Part shown: piece after piece, positions 10,601-21,813 of the stretch
How the letters are laid out: each line of letters starts with the position of its first letter
How positions within the stretch are numbered: position 1 is the stretch's first letter
Assembly: GCF_963676685.1 (NCBI RefSeq)
Contig: NC_092346.1
Coordinates: 73,113,821 to 73,177,820, forward strand
Length of the DNA stretch: 64,000 bases
From: Mytilus edulis
Lineage: Eukaryota > Mollusca > Bivalvia > Mytilida > Mytilidae
Reading direction: 5' to 3'
Translations under genes and position numbers: made by a program
The notes under the pieces: generated by a model
What the model saw: the letters and a program-made list of their open reading frames with translations, nothing else
What the model was told of the DNA's origin: nothing
The model's database searches: none

Positions 10601-13600
10601 GATTAACTTTTAGGCGGATGTAAATCTAACGAGTTTGAATGTGAGACCAGTAGGACATGCATATCAAACACCTTGCAGTGTAACCAAAACGAAGACTGTG
10701 AGGATGGGAGTGATGAGAAGAACTGTAAGTATATTTTTTCGGTAAAGCACTTGCTCATATCTTAATCTATATTCAATAACAAAATATCAAATAAATTCAT
10801 CATAGATACCAGGATTTGCTACAGCATGCAAAAGCAATAGATGTAAGAGAACAAGATACAAAATGAGGTTTGTCATGCACTGTTTTCTGATCTCGACTAA
10901 ATGTTAGAATATATGACCCTAATGCTAAAATGGAAGATATAATTATAAATTTGAAAGGTCATGGCCAACAGAATAATATTTGGTAGAGTAATTATGGTTT
11001 TTTAATTTCAAAATATGTGTCATTTTAAATCTTATATTTGCTAGGCCCGGAAGTGCAGTGTGGTGTTCCAAACGTTGTTGCACAATTATCAAATTGTCGA
11101 CGACTAAGAATTGTTGGTGGATGCAGAGCTCAGCCTCATAGTTGGCCATGGGCAGTACAATTACTCTTAAGATACGACAAAAATAGCAACTTCACTCATG
11201 AATGTGGTGGGGCAATACTTAATTCGAGATTCGTTATAACTGCTTCCCACTGCTTTTTGAGGTATGAAATATATATAAGATTTATCGGTATGGGCAGAAA
11301 TCGTTGTTTTTTCGTTGGCTATTGTTACTTTGATATGGATAAATTAATTTAATTTTGTTTTTATGACTGAGCGTTTTACAATTTATTTTATCAAACTTTT
11401 ATCTATGCGTTTAATAACCATAAAAAATACCAATAGACGACACGTATACATTTTACATCAATTTGTAATTTTGGGCTTCTACAAAATAGACTATTCTGTT
11501 TTTATAAGTCTGCTAGCTACAACATGCGAACGCAAAAGATGTGTGAGAACAAGATACACATTGGAATTTTTAAATTGCTGCTTTAGACCAACAAAAAAAC
11601 TTCCTTACTTAGGAAAAGTGTAGTGAGAATTCACTACCGCTATCTCAGGAATTATAATCAAGAGCAGCAGAAAGGGACGAGCATGTAAACGATCATAAAA
11701 CAATACTGCTTAAACCTGAAAATATACCTTTCTATGCATGCAAATTTGTCGAATTGACCATTGCTAAAAAACATAAAAATATTTGCAATGTAATACTTTT
11801 TATTTTTAATTTTATTGTTGCAGAAAAGATAAGGACTGATTTCAAGTTTAAATGGGTTTACACTATTAAATCAATAGTTTTGTGGACGGTTGGGGTAATT
11901 TCGTAATTTCCCCTTTCATATTCTAAAGGGCAAAAATGCGTAGTCGAAAACACATACCATATCTTAATTTGTTTTACTATATTTTTCAAACTACGTCATT
12001 ACAAGGTCAATGTTAATATTTCAGTGAAAGTGACATAAGAAATTGGCAAATAAAAGCAGGAAGTCATTATAAAGACAGATCAGAAAGAAGTGATCAAATA
12101 CGTTTGATTAAAAAGAAATCTCCATTATTTAACCCAACAACTAACATTCTTGATCGTGATATTACAATTCTAGAAGTTGATACTCCATTTGTCTTTAATA
12201 CATATGTCCGTCCAGTGTGTTTACCAGAACGACATCCAAGAAAGGGAGACAATTGTGCCGTTGTTGGATGGGGCTCAACACAAGGTAATTTCACCAGTAT
12301 TTTAACTAGAAGTGGTTCGCAAATTTCGAGATAGATGTTGCAGTCACTTAGCCAAAATGGATTATAGGATTAAACGTCTCTTTAAAGGAATTCATTGATG
12401 TATACACTCAACAAATTCACTCACAAACGAATAAAAATCCAAAGGACTTTTATGATATGTTTGTGAGTGACTTGGTCCAGTTTAAAAACCAATACATTCC
12501 TCTAAAAGACGTTTGATCCTATAATCCATACTCTGTAAATTGTACCTTTATTTATGTTTTTTCATTAGGAGATATGGTTGCTATATATTAAAATTTTCGA
12601 CAATATTAGATGAACGACATTTCTTCATAAATCGTGCAATAGTATGCATTTATCTCTAGCTCTTCAAAATTTAAAGACAAATTAAAAGATTAAGGTTCGC
12701 CTTGATTCATTAAAAAGAATAGCAAACGTAAATACAAGTATCTTGTCTTGGAGAGGGACAAATCATACTTCATGAAAAAAATCACTTTGATTCAAACAAT
12801 AAATATCTCTGAAACTGACATTGTCCAAATGCTTGATCTCTTGATTGACAACATAGTTGTTACGATTGGAGGCCTTTTTTTTAACAAAAAGAAAAAAAGT
12901 ACACGCCTGTTACAAGTCAAGAATATGACAGTTGTTATCAATACCAGTGTCTATGTCAAAAGTTGATGAGCCAGGGGTAGGTCAAAGAACGAATCGTCCT
13001 TTATCTAAAAATGTTCATCGGAAGGTACCAAGACCTTGATGATATATATTCCGTGTCAACTTCACAAATAATACACGATCGTCTTGAAATAAAGATTCTG
13101 GGTACTGACGTTCTTTATCATCTTAATAACGTGTAGTAGTATATTTTATTTGTCTTCATGAAAATTACTTTTACTGTTTAGTCTGTTTTTTTGGTGATAT
13201 ACATTTGACGTGGTTCTGTTCTTATATTCCTGTCAGTGTGTTCTTGTGCTGTGGTAAATTATTGTATTTTTGTTTTTCATTTTTGCTAATGTGCTTTGTC
13301 TAAATGCATTATTGTGTTTCTTTGTTACAAGTTTCTTTGTTTTATTGTGATTAAGATTATAACACAATTTTGACTGCTGTACCCCAATTATTTACATTTT
13401 TACATATTATGTCTGGTTGTTTTAATCACACATCGTTGTTCATATAATGTAGTTTTATGCGACTGTCATACATATGAGATGTTTAACTAACTATAAAACC
13501 CGGTTTAATCCACCATTTTCGACATAAGAAAATGCCTGTACCAAGTCAGGAATATAACAGTTGTTATCTATTCGTTTGATTTGTTTCAGCCTTTGATTTT

Positions 13601-16150
13601 TCCATTTGAGTAGGGCTTTCCGTTCTGAATTTTCCTTCAAGTTCAGTATTTTTGTGATTTTATTTTTTTTTGTCTGATGCGTTTGAGTTTTTGATTTCGG
13701 AATTTGATTAGAGATTTTCCGTTTTGAATTTTCCGCTGAGTTAGGTATTTTTTCTATTTATATTTCTATCAAGTGCAATCGAGATGAACATTTAAAATAT
13801 TTCGAAAACTTGATAGACTATAACAATTTGCTGTACTGAGATGCGCATAAATATTGTGATGAAAGGACACTGGATGAAACGTTTATTAATATTTAAAGAA
13901 TTACTGTCCTTTATTATCCTCAAAATACTTCTAATGTTTTGCGTTACTGTAATCAGGAAGACCTTCAAATTTAATTCTGCAAGAGAGTAATAAATCTTAC
14001 AACAGTTAAGTGGAAAATATAATGTTATTACATCAAATACTCTATAATACAAAGCTAAAAATTAAAAACCCATATTACATATTTCAATTTCAACAGGGAC
14101 TGGTAATGCTGACATTCTCAAACAGACCCCGATGCCAATAGAAGACACCCACACCTGTAATAACACATCAAACTTGAAAGGAGATATAACAGACTATATG
14201 TTTTGTGGAGGTTTCAAAGAAGGCCTAAATGATGCCTGTCAGGTAACTAACAACATTTTTATACCCCATTTATAGGCGTTATGTTTTTCTGGTCAGTGCC
14301 TACGTTCGTCCGCCTGTTCGTCCGTTCGTCAGGTTAAAGTTTTCGGTCAAGGTAGTTTTTGATGAAGTTCAAGTCAAATCAACTTGAAACTTAGCACACA
14401 TGTTCCCTATGATATGATTTTTCACACTTATTTCACGGTCTACTGAATATAGAAAATGATAGTGCGAGTAGGGCATCCGTGTTCTATGGACACATTCTTG
14501 TTCATTCATAAACACTGCTCATAGAACCGAATCAAAATTGATCACAATTGAAAAAAATCATTATATTTTATATATTTTGTTTAGAATAGCATAGTAGGCA
14601 CCAATGGAACTACACATGCTGCAAATGAGTAGTTCTACAATTGATATGTCCTCAGTGATGCTCGAGAATAACATATCCAAAATCAATGAATATACAAAAA
14701 AATGAAATAGCTGATTTAACGATTAGTAAAAAAACACCAACTGAGAATAAGAGCTCACAGAAACGAGATGCATGGCTTAGTACTTCTATGTTGACTTGAA
14801 TTATCATTGATCATCAATATGATCATACTTATAAATTAACTGTTTACAAAACTTTGAATTGGAAAAACTAATGCCTTTTTTAAACCTCAGATTGCAAGCT
14901 ACCTCAATTAAAAAGTTGGAAATAATTTAAAAGCAAAGATTCTAAAAGTTGTTTTAGTGATATATGCCAAATTGAAGAAGTGTTTCGAATGATACGACGA
15001 AACGTATCACTTGACATGTAGAAACGTGTTTGCTTACATGCTCTAATTGATTTTTATATTTCAGGGAGACAGTGGTGGTCCATTAATGTGTCTAGAAGGG
15101 GGTAAATACAGACTTCAGGGTATTGTTTCTTGGGGCATTGACTGTGCAAGTAAGTGTGTACAATTCTGTTTCAAATGTTTGAATTTATTTGTCTATAAAC
15201 AGTTAATTGTGCCTTTATGAAATTATGAATAATATTGATAATATATAACAATATTTAATAAATAAACATAGATATGTTGAAATGTATAAACTCGACGAAC
15301 ATATTTTGATAAGAGAAAGAAGATACCAAGGGTTCAATACGATACATCGTTGAACAATGATAGACAACACTGGGACAAAATAAAAACGACGAACAAAGTA
15401 ATTCAGAAAATACTGTACAGAAAAATACAGATTTTTTTTATTATATTCTTCTTATAGTGACTAATGGATTATCGTATGTCATCTCAACTAAATTGATTTT
15501 CTCGCTTGAGGCGGTACGGCGAAAGTTAGAAAAGCAATCGAGTTAAGATGAACAATGATTATCTATGTATTGCTATTCTACCTATGACGTTGTTAATTTC
15601 ATTGACAATGGCACGTGTGCCCGTAGTTTCTAGCAATAATCTTTCATATCACACTACTGTGAGAAAGGAAGTTATTAGTTTGTAAGATCAAAGGAAAATT
15701 TCTTTAAATAGCGAAAAAAACTTGATATGATCGTTTTCTTGTAATAAAGGTACCTCTGATGTTCATCTCTTATGGTATACAGTTGAATAAGCAACAATTA
15801 AATATAATCAACTCATTAATATCAGAAAATATGAGGTTTGGGATACACCTTGAACACTTCCCATTTATTATGTTTGAATATTTACATAGATAACCTATCT
15901 ACAAAATAGTGAACATATATTGACGAACAACGAGACAACTATAACATATAAACGCGTGAAGATCACTGTCATAAACCACGCGTTATTCCTTCAGCAAATA
16001 GTTGAATCATCGAACTGACTCATATTATTTTATCGATGATACAAAACAGTTAATAAATAATGAAGTTTTTTTTCAGAACCAAATCTTCCCGGCGTATATG
16101 CAGATGTGTTCAAAGTTCTACAGTGGATTAAGGTGGTTACAGGAATGTAG
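4598..16150 (+). CDS. Gene 1: secreted SUEL-LDLa(x7)-trypsin serine protease
   Basis: Fourteen exons join to 1917 bases (638 residues plus TAG): signal peptide (residues 1-22), SUEL lectin domain (23-119), seven LDLa repeats of 37 residues each (120-378) and a trypsin-type domain (379-638). All domain exons up to the first protease exon have phase 1 boundaries. The zymogen cleavage site is R400-IVGG, and the triad is His447 (TASHC), Asp496 (LDRDI) and Ser589 (GDSGGP). Asp583, six residues before the serine, predicts trypsin-like (Arg/Lys) specificity. No membrane segment follows the signal peptide, so a secreted protein is expected. A Cys in the light chain (CGVP) can pair with the protease chain (VCLP). 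An upstream alternative start is annotated separately. The physiological substrate is unknown. I am confident about the domains and exon edges, and less sure which 5' end is used. Confidence 0.88.
5079..5369 (+). CDS. Gene 1 exon: SUEL-B lectin domain
   Basis: The acceptor tttgtttcag and donor gtgagt bound 291 bases, phase 1 to phase 1, the same length as the SUEL exon of gene 2. It keeps the eight-cysteine SUEL pattern, with ATFGRRS for the YGR motif and HPC for DPC. Residues about 23-119 of the 638-residue form. Confidence 0.88.
5540..5800 (+). repeat. Family A-related repeat fragment in gene 1 intron
   Basis: Begins with a 16-base direct duplication (CTTCTGAATTTGCGC twice, about 5546-5578) and continues with a diverged family A end, GTTGCCTCATTGGCAATCAT. 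Confidence 0.5.
5957..6067 (+). CDS. Gene 1 exon: LDLa repeat 1
   Basis: This 111-base, phase 1-1 exon encodes one LDLa module with six cysteines and the calcium-site tail [13 protein letters not shown]. Residues about 120-156. Acceptor ttgttag, donor gtaagt. Confidence 0.9.
6355..6475 (-). repeat. Family C repeat fragment (antisense) in gene 1 intron
   Basis: Antisense match to family C (13490-13670), with the ATTCGTTTGATTTGTTTGAGC core in reverse. The same intron holds a direct duplication of GGTTTTAAAGATTGCTC at about 6574-6607. The rest of the intron 6068-7030 shows nothing. Confidence 0.6.
7031..7141 (+). CDS. Gene 1 exon: LDLa repeat 2
   Basis: This 111-base, phase 1-1 exon has six cysteines and the tail [11 protein letters not shown], so the usual Gly of GSDE is replaced by Glu. 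Residues about 157-193. It belongs with the GGC..N subtype shared by repeats 4, 5 and 7. Confidence 0.9.
7873..7983 (+). CDS. Gene 1 exon: LDLa repeat 3
   Basis: This 111-base, phase 1-1 exon has six cysteines and the tail [11 protein letters not shown]. Residues about 194-230. It is very similar in DNA to repeat 6 (GEFRC versus DEFRC, same CIP and CNGK motifs). Confidence 0.9.
8035..8335 (-). repeat. Family C far-end repeat (antisense) in gene 1 intron
   Basis: Shares TACAAACTAAAACCGAGG and following sequence with 42798-43060, and more weakly with 51232-51500. The remainder of the intron 7984-8795 shows no other feature. Confidence 0.6.
8796..8906 (+). CDS. Gene 1 exon: LDLa repeat 4
   Basis: This 111-base, phase 1-1 exon begins [10 protein letters not shown] and ends [11 protein letters not shown]. 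Residues about 231-267. It closely resembles repeats 5 and 7. Confidence 0.9.
9303..9413 (+). CDS. Gene 1 exon: LDLa repeat 5
   Basis: This 111-base, phase 1-1 exon begins [10 protein letters not shown] and ends [11 protein letters not shown]. Residues about 268-304. The six LDLa cysteines and acidic calcium residues are intact. Confidence 0.9.
9720..9870 (-). repeat. Family C repeat fragment (antisense) in gene 1 intron
   Basis: Contains the reversed core ATATCAAATGGCAAAATCAAAAGC and its neighbours, matching 26030-26150 and the reverse of 13490-13670. The rest of the intron 9414-10258 is featureless to me. Confidence 0.55.
10259..10369 (+). CDS. Gene 1 exon: LDLa repeat 6
   Basis: This 111-base, phase 1-1 exon encodes NCEVDEFRC through [11 protein letters not shown]. 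Residues about 305-341. It is the near-duplicate of repeat 3. Confidence 0.9.
10614..10724 (+). CDS. Gene 1 exon: LDLa repeat 7
   Basis: This 111-base, phase 1-1 exon begins [10 protein letters not shown] and ends [11 protein letters not shown]. Residues about 342-378. It is the last LDLa before the protease, and resembles repeat 4. Confidence 0.9.
11045..11261 (+). CDS. Gene 1 exon: protease exon 1 (activation site, catalytic His)
   Basis: The exon (217 bases, phase 1 to 2) encodes the light-chain Cys (CGVP), the cleavage site LRIVGG and the catalytic His447 in TASHC, just before the donor gtatga. All paralogues use TASHC where most trypsins have TAAHC. Confidence 0.92.
11262..12024. other. 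Gene 1 intron between protease exons 1 and 2
   Basis: Open frames at 11038-11623 here are read-through of exon 1 or chance frames; no domain is encoded and no repeat copy was identified. Confidence 0.5.
12025..12284 (+). CDS. Gene 1 exon: protease exon 2 (catalytic Asp)
   Basis: The exon is 260 bases, phase 2 to 1, a length kept in all four genes. It carries catalytic Asp496 in ILDRDITIL, then PVCLP and the GWG motif. The donor is CAAG before gtaatt. Confidence 0.92.
12357..12530. mobile_element. Inverted-repeat element (MITE-like) in gene 1 intron
   Basis: Two arms of about 35 bases (12357-12391 and 12496-12530) are inverted copies with few mismatches, sharing GGATTATAGGAT and GACGTTT. A second inner pair (CACTCACAAAC and GTTTGTGAGTG) extends the palindrome. 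No coding capacity. The transcript could form a long hairpin. Confidence 0.7.
12900..13690 (+). repeat. Family C dispersed repeat, longest copy
   Basis: A long non-coding repeat ending in AAAATGCCTGTACCAAGTCAGG and CATTTGAGTAGGGCTTTCCG. Related copies lie at 31190-31470, 32260-32930, 41740-42350 and 43490-43690. It occupies most of the intron 12285-14096 of gene 1. Confidence 0.7.
14097..14242 (+). CDS. Gene 1 exon: protease exon 3 (S1 Asp)
   Basis: The exon is 146 bases, phase 1 to 0. It ends NDACQ, placing Asp583 at the trypsin S1 position (residue 189 in chymotrypsin numbering). Confidence 0.9.
14263..14510 (+). repeat. Family F MITE-like repeat in gene 1 intron
   Basis: Starts with GGCGTTATGTTTTTCTGGTC and a CGTCCGCCTGTTCGTCCGTTCG block and includes CACATGTTCCCTATGATATG. 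The start recurs inverted at 46265-46370. I recognise it as a common mussel short repeat, from memory. Confidence 0.6.
15065..15149 (+). CDS. Gene 1 exon: protease exon 4 (catalytic Ser)
   Basis: The exon is 85 bases, phase 0 to 1, and starts directly with GDSGGP (Ser589), followed by SWG of the substrate-binding strand. The donor is gtaagt. Confidence 0.92.
15150..16076. other. Gene 1 intron between protease exons 4 and 5
   Basis: AT-rich, no supported exon, RNA or repeat copy seen. Confidence 0.5.
16077..16150 (+). CDS. Gene 1 exon: last protease exon and stop
   Basis: The exon is 74 bases including TAG at 16148-16150. It encodes [14 protein letters not shown], the usual C-terminal helix of trypsin folds. 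A possible ATTAAA poly(A) signal is at 16185-16190. Confidence 0.9.
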
Positions 16151-19100
16151 TTAAAACATTTGTAAAAAACATTTTTTTAAAGGCATTAAAATGACACATG
16201 CAAACCAATATTGAATTGGCTTAGTAAGAAATACTTGTTTTGTTAAATATTTATTTATATTATGTACACATTTGGAGTAGTTTGTGTTCTTTCAAAGCGT
16301 TATATATCAATGATCAATATTATTGATGTCGTTAATATTATGGCTAAGACAGTTTGTTTTCGTTCCTGATAATTTTCAATATATTTTAATATGTAGAAAA
16401 CCCAACTTTTCCTAGGTCGATAGTTTAAGGAGCTTGTATGATGACATGCAATGTACTGTTTTCGGTTTAAATTCAAGTCATAATTCAACACTCAATAAGT
16501 TTATATAAAACAACCTTAGACATATTGTTAAAAAATGAGTTCGAGTAGAAAAAAGTATTCTGCAATGCGGTTTCGTCAATCATACTCGTTTGTTACCTAT
16601 CCATTCTATTTAAAGTTTGAAGATCTATTTCATTAGTTCTGTAAAACATTATAAAACATCTATAACAATTCGATGTTTTGGAAGCGCTGGTCATGATATA
16701 ATTTCACCAGGAACGCTCAAAGCAGAGTATTTAAAAGCTTAGGGTACATAAAAAAACGAAACAGTCGGAGAAATATTTGACAAAAGAGGACCTCACAATA
16801 ATATCTGAATCCATCAAAGGCCAACTTTTACATGACGCAGTTTAAACCTTTGTTTTGTTTCAATGATTTACAAACTTGAAAGCGGACAATTTAAAAACAG
16901 AATACTGAGTTGATGATAACTTTGGGGTCTGATAGTAAGCCAGCAGCAGCATCAACCTAGTGAAAACATCATTTAAAACATTTTATGCTTTGAAACAGTT
17001 TTCCTGGAATTATGTGTGTATTAACTCAACACTTTTTTCTATTTAAGAATTTTTATGTAAACCCTCTCTTAAACAGTTGTTAAGTTTAAAATCTTATTAT
17101 AAATACACATTTAAAATATTAACTATAATGTAGTCATCACTATCAAATTCCATTACCAAAAAAAAAAATAAAAAATAAAAAAACCGGAACACAGTGTTTG
17201 GCTTAACAAGTTAAAAAATACTTTATAAACACATAAAGTCTTTAGCAAGACGAACCCAATCAATATGTTAGGCGAAAAAAATTATGTTTCAAGATGTCAT
17301 ACAGTTCATTGGCGCTGACAATTTATCGCTTGGCGTTCTATTTGAAAGTGTCCACATTACAAATGATTTTTTTTAGAGAAGTCTTTTATCAACTTGCCAA
17401 GCCTATTAACTGTAAGAAGAAATTCAGGGTTTTGATATAAGCAGCTAAAAAGTATGCCATGATAGTGATAAAGGGCAGGATAGATACATCAAAACTAGAG
17501 AATGTATATGAATGGATTAAAGCTGTTCGGTCATGCAATCAAAATCAAAGAGATTGTAAATGCTTTTTTCCTGCTTCACTAAACACATGTTTTTATTCCG
17601 GCAGACGAAGCTTACGAAATATTGTTTTGTAATTACTTGTTTACTTCAAATAACATTTTGATTAGACATTTATTTTGGTTATTCTACTAGAAGCATTTAT
17701 GTTATGAATAATTGTTTATTTTTTGTATCGCTAAAACCTGTTGAGTATTCATAAGAGTGCGCTTCATGTGAAGAAAAAGTACACAGCATAGAAATAATCT
17801 TATGTATGATGAAACTACTATGTATTGATATATTAAAATAACCTTAGTTGTTGAACCATGTAAGTATGTTCTTCAAGTTGTATTGTCCCTCATTTAGGTG
17901 GTAAAGCCTGGTTTTAAAGGCGAACTTGTTGTATAAGAAAAAGAAACAATCGGTTGCTGTCCTCCACATGTTTAATGTCATGACCGTAATTTTCTGTGAT
18001 CCCGTTAAATGATAATCTTAATTTCCCGACTCATTGCTGGACAGAATTACCACGGGTTTTCTAAGCTTGTAATATTAATTAATTTCAAACAAAAACTTGC
18101 ATAGGAGCTAATATTCACAATAGAAGTTAAGATGCGTTCTTTAGTCACGAGCTCAGTTTTGGAGGAAAAAGGCTTATCTCGTTTCAAGGGTATGAGGTCT
18201 CATAGTTAAAACCCTATATTTTGTTCAAAAAGTCCTACATATGACATTCATTTTCCATTTGTTTTCTATTTTTCAATTGAATGATATAGATGAGCGTTTG
18301 ATTTGGTAAGGTTTTATGGATTAACCTTAAGCTTGGAGTTTGGTACTTTTGTAAATACTTTTTGACTAGCTCCATGTCAACTATTCTTTTACATTTTCAT
18401 GTTCATAATAGTAATTTTATTGATTTCATTTCTGATTTTGACAAGTGTTACTGCATATGACTTCGGCATATCAACATATACCAAAACAAACGTAAGTAAT
18501 ATTAGTCAATTAATAGACACCTAGATTTGAATTGAAATCTTATCTGAACAGAGTTGACTTTTGAAAACTATCTCCCATTAAAGAGGTATAAGCTTCGAAA
18601 TCTAACAAAAAGTTAAAATTCATTTCGTTTTGTTCAATCATTAATGAAAGTAGAATAGAGAAACAGTAACTAGCTTTAAGCAGCCAGTTTGGTTCAATTT
18701 TGTTAAAATAAGCTAAGAAACATCGCTGATAAATTGTTCACTTGCAAGAGAAAAATGCGACCTCGTTCGATTCTTATTCGTGTGACCTTCAATTTAACCC
18801 TTAAGCTACACACGGGTTACGCATGGATAAGGTGTGTTCAGTTATCAAAAGTAACAGAATGTCAACAATCAAAGTAAAACAATAGTACATTATTTGATTG
18901 ACTGATTCGATCTACCAAAACGCATTCCTATACAGGTAAAAACGATGAACTAAATATACTTTTAACCTATAATATGAAATCTCAAAGACATAGAAAAACA
19001 ATTAAATGAGTTCGTTATCTGTGTATCATTCTATCTATATATCTATTTATTTAAATGGATGTTTATATCGTGTTTTATGGTCACCCCATTGGTTAATTAT

Positions 19101-19395
19101 ATTGTGTATAAACTAAATTACACACGACATGCTTGAATATATATATTATCGAGCCAATGCCAATGCGTTACACTTTAGTATGTTATCAAATCAAATATGA
19201 GAATTTGATTCAAATAGTTGAACATTAGTTTAACAGCTTATCTACTGTTATTCACTGACACTATTGAAATTGATATCTTATTTGTAACAAAACAATACAG
19301 AAGTGATCTATGATATTTATGATAGTATTCTACTTGTGATAATAGGTCCAGTTTAAAAGATTTTCTTCAAGATGTGGCATAGTCAATTCCGTGTT
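16151..19395. other. Intergenic region between convergent genes 1 and 2
   Basis: No coding exon was seen. About 18390-18560 is alignable with 28970-29160 downstream of gene 3, marking the 3' flank of the gene 2/3 duplication. About 17650-17705 resembles sequence upstream of gene 2 (26338-26392), a possible relic of a promoter flank. A-rich run near 17158-17185. Confidence 0.45.
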
Positions 19396-19472
19396 CTATA
19401 ATTTTGTCATTTGATCAGTTATCCAGCTCACAAATTTGAACACATTGGCATATACATCTGGTAGGCTGGGTT
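19396..19472 (-). CDS. Gene 2 exon: last exon and stop
   Basis: The exon is 77 bases ending TAG (19396-19398). It encodes LPDVYANVFKFVSWI; the usual PGVY glycine is Asp. Confidence 0.82.
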
Positions 19473-19887
19473 CTGAAAAATAGAAAAAAAGGTATGCGAT
19501 GAATACAGTTTTTGACATTTCTTGTCTTACAAATTTTCTTTATGCCACCATAAAATATTTATTTTCCTTCACTTTGTTTTGTTGCCCCCTTTAAACAAAG
19601 GAAAAAAACTGCGGTAGTCGAGAAGGAGGTATGAAAAACGGCGCTCATATGGCTATATATATAACCCAGAATCATGCCACATCTTCTTAATCTTATGAAT
19701 GAGACGAACAAGTAAGCGAATATATCTTATGTCAATTTCAAATTCAAGCATAAAATTCTTAAAATTTTAAAAATATTAATGCTTATTTTTAACATTCTAT
19801 TGACCTGTGCACGTCTAATGAGTTTAATGGTAAATCCATTACATATTTGATTTTCGAAAATATTTTGAAACATAGATTTGGTCTTAC

Positions 19888-19972
19888 TTTCGCAATCAAC
19901 ACCAAACGTTGCTAATCCTTGTAAATACCAGGCATCCCCAATTTTGCTCATTAATGGACTACCACTATCTTT
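19888..19972 (-). CDS. Gene 2 exon: protease-like exon 4 (Ser region)
   Basis: The exon is 85 bases, phase 0 to 1, and reads KDSGSPLMSK then LATFGVDCE. The serine is present but Gly193 is Lys, Gly197 is Ser, Cys201 is Ser and SWG is TFG. Confidence 0.82.
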
Positions 19973-20641
19973 CTATAAAATGAAACGTTAATTTGCACTT
20001 AGGTACATGGTACAACAAGATAATATTTATTTACATATTGCATTAAAATAATACTATCGAATTCGTTTTTCAAATATAAAAGTTTGATTATTGCACGAAA
20101 GGATATTCATTTGAGCTTCACTATTGGAACCTTTAAAATGTATCAATTAGTAGCCCTGCATTTATTGACGCTACACCTCTAACACAATATACAACATTTT
20201 TTATATTAATATAGGCTTCCCAACAAATGCACGGAAACAAGCTGAACTCTTATTCTATTTTGAACTATGTCTTTAGATTTCTTAGCTAAGAAAATTAAAT
20301 GTGAACCCTTGATTTGCCTCCATGTTAAATATGTCCTGCTGTATCGCGTTTCATAACTTTCATTCAAAACAACGCATGTGTATTATTGGTGCGTATATGT
20401 CATCCATACTATTTCAGTTGATTTCAGCTTGGGTTAACAACTGAAGACACAAAAGTAATTGAACAAATATGATGCACTAGTACTCAGAAACAGTAATAAT
20501 TGGAAATTATGCTGTTGTGTTTGATAGATGTGTGTATTTACCATAAGCATACATTATTTTGCTTTTTACAATTGTTTTTGCATTATTCGTATAAAAGCAT
20601 TAATGATTCAAATCCCCCTTTGATACTTTTCGGTTTAATAC
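19973..20641. other. Gene 2 intron, alignable with gene 3
   Basis: The part next to exon 3 (about 20505-20640) matches the gene 3 intron at about 33895-34020 (TTTGATAGATGT and ATTATTCGTA blocks), supporting duplication of introns as well as exons. No other feature seen. Confidence 0.55.
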
Positions 20642-20784
20642 CCAACAAGAGTCCGTTTTTCCTGTCTGGAAACCAGCACACAACATGTAAGGTGTAAATC
20701 TTCCCTCCAAAACCTTGCGGCCGTCACATTCATCTGTAATTACTATCGGATTTGCATTATCTTTCAATGTAACTGTACTTGGAT
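20642..20784 (-). CDS. Gene 2 exon: protease-like exon 3
   Basis: The exon is 143 bases, phase 1 to 0, and encodes PYMLCAGF and TDSCW, so the S1 Asp is kept while residue 192 is Trp instead of Gln. The acceptor is tttcttcag and the donor gtatta. Confidence 0.8.
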
Positions 20785-21553
20785 CTGAAGAAACTAAGAA
20801 GGTATAAAATGAGAAAGATTCGGTAAAAACTGCTGTATTCTGTTTTCCCTGTTGCTATTTAGTGATTTAAAGGTTCAAACCATAAAAAACTATAAAAAAT
20901 AAACGTCGAAAGATTAAACATTAACAGTATGGTTATACTGTTTCATTCCTTTTATCAATTCAAAAGAAAAACAAAATTTGATCAACTTATAATAGTTTTA
21001 TCCATGTTGTCTTCGCTATAAGTGATAAAAAAATAATTTCGTTACCATCCAGGAGGTTTTAGTGGAAACACGCATTAAATAAAGACTAGCGAAATTAACA
21101 ATGCATAAAAAAGGAAAGACTATCATCATCAAAAAAAATATATATATAGAGTGTAGGAAATGAGAAACAATTTGGATCAATAAGAATGCCAAAATCCTAT
21201 ACATAATTAATTATCAAAAATGATAATTTAGGTCTTCTAACATAATATCTATATACCAATTTTAAAACAACAATGGTCTCAGATGTGTCAATAAAAAATA
21301 ATCTTTTCATGCTTTGCAAATGAGTTGACTTTGAAAGTTTTGTATTTAATAACCCTCTTAGTATCTTGAAAGGAAAACCTTCATTAACGTTGATACAAAA
21401 CTGATCACTCAAATCAATGAATCAAATAAAAGATATACATCCTTTCAAACCTTTCGTACTTTAATATGTTAAAAATAAATCGTTATCAATTATATTATAT
21501 ATATTTAAGACAAATAAATAACATTTAACGTTTCAATGGACAACGATACATAC

Positions 21554-21813
21554 ATCGTCCAAATCCCCATCCAGCCACAACACATTTGTCACCTTCAACT
21601 GGTTCTTTTGTTGGAAGACATATTGGTGAAACATAAGTGTTTATTTTCATCGGTTGATCAAATTTAATAATAGTAAGATCCCTGTCAAGAATATTGTTAC
21701 CATCATTAGGAAACTTCACTATTTTGATAATATTTCGGTACTGATTATTGGGTTCATTTACATCTTTCAAATGACGTCCACCAATAGCTTTCCAATCCTT
21801 TGGATTATCTGAG
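21554..21813 (-). CDS. Gene 2 exon: protease-like exon 2 (Asp)
   Basis: Using the conserved acceptor the exon is 260 bases, as in the other genes. It encodes NPKDWKAIGG, catalytic Asp in ILDRDL, PICLP and GWG. Using the inner AG (exon start 21808) gives 255 bases and restores frame after the one-base loss in the preceding exon. The donor is gtatgt. Confidence 0.82.

Noticed and set aside
11363..11623. Frame of 86 codons after gene 1 protease exon 1
   Set aside because: Lies in an intron between exons that join perfectly in frame; no domain recognised.
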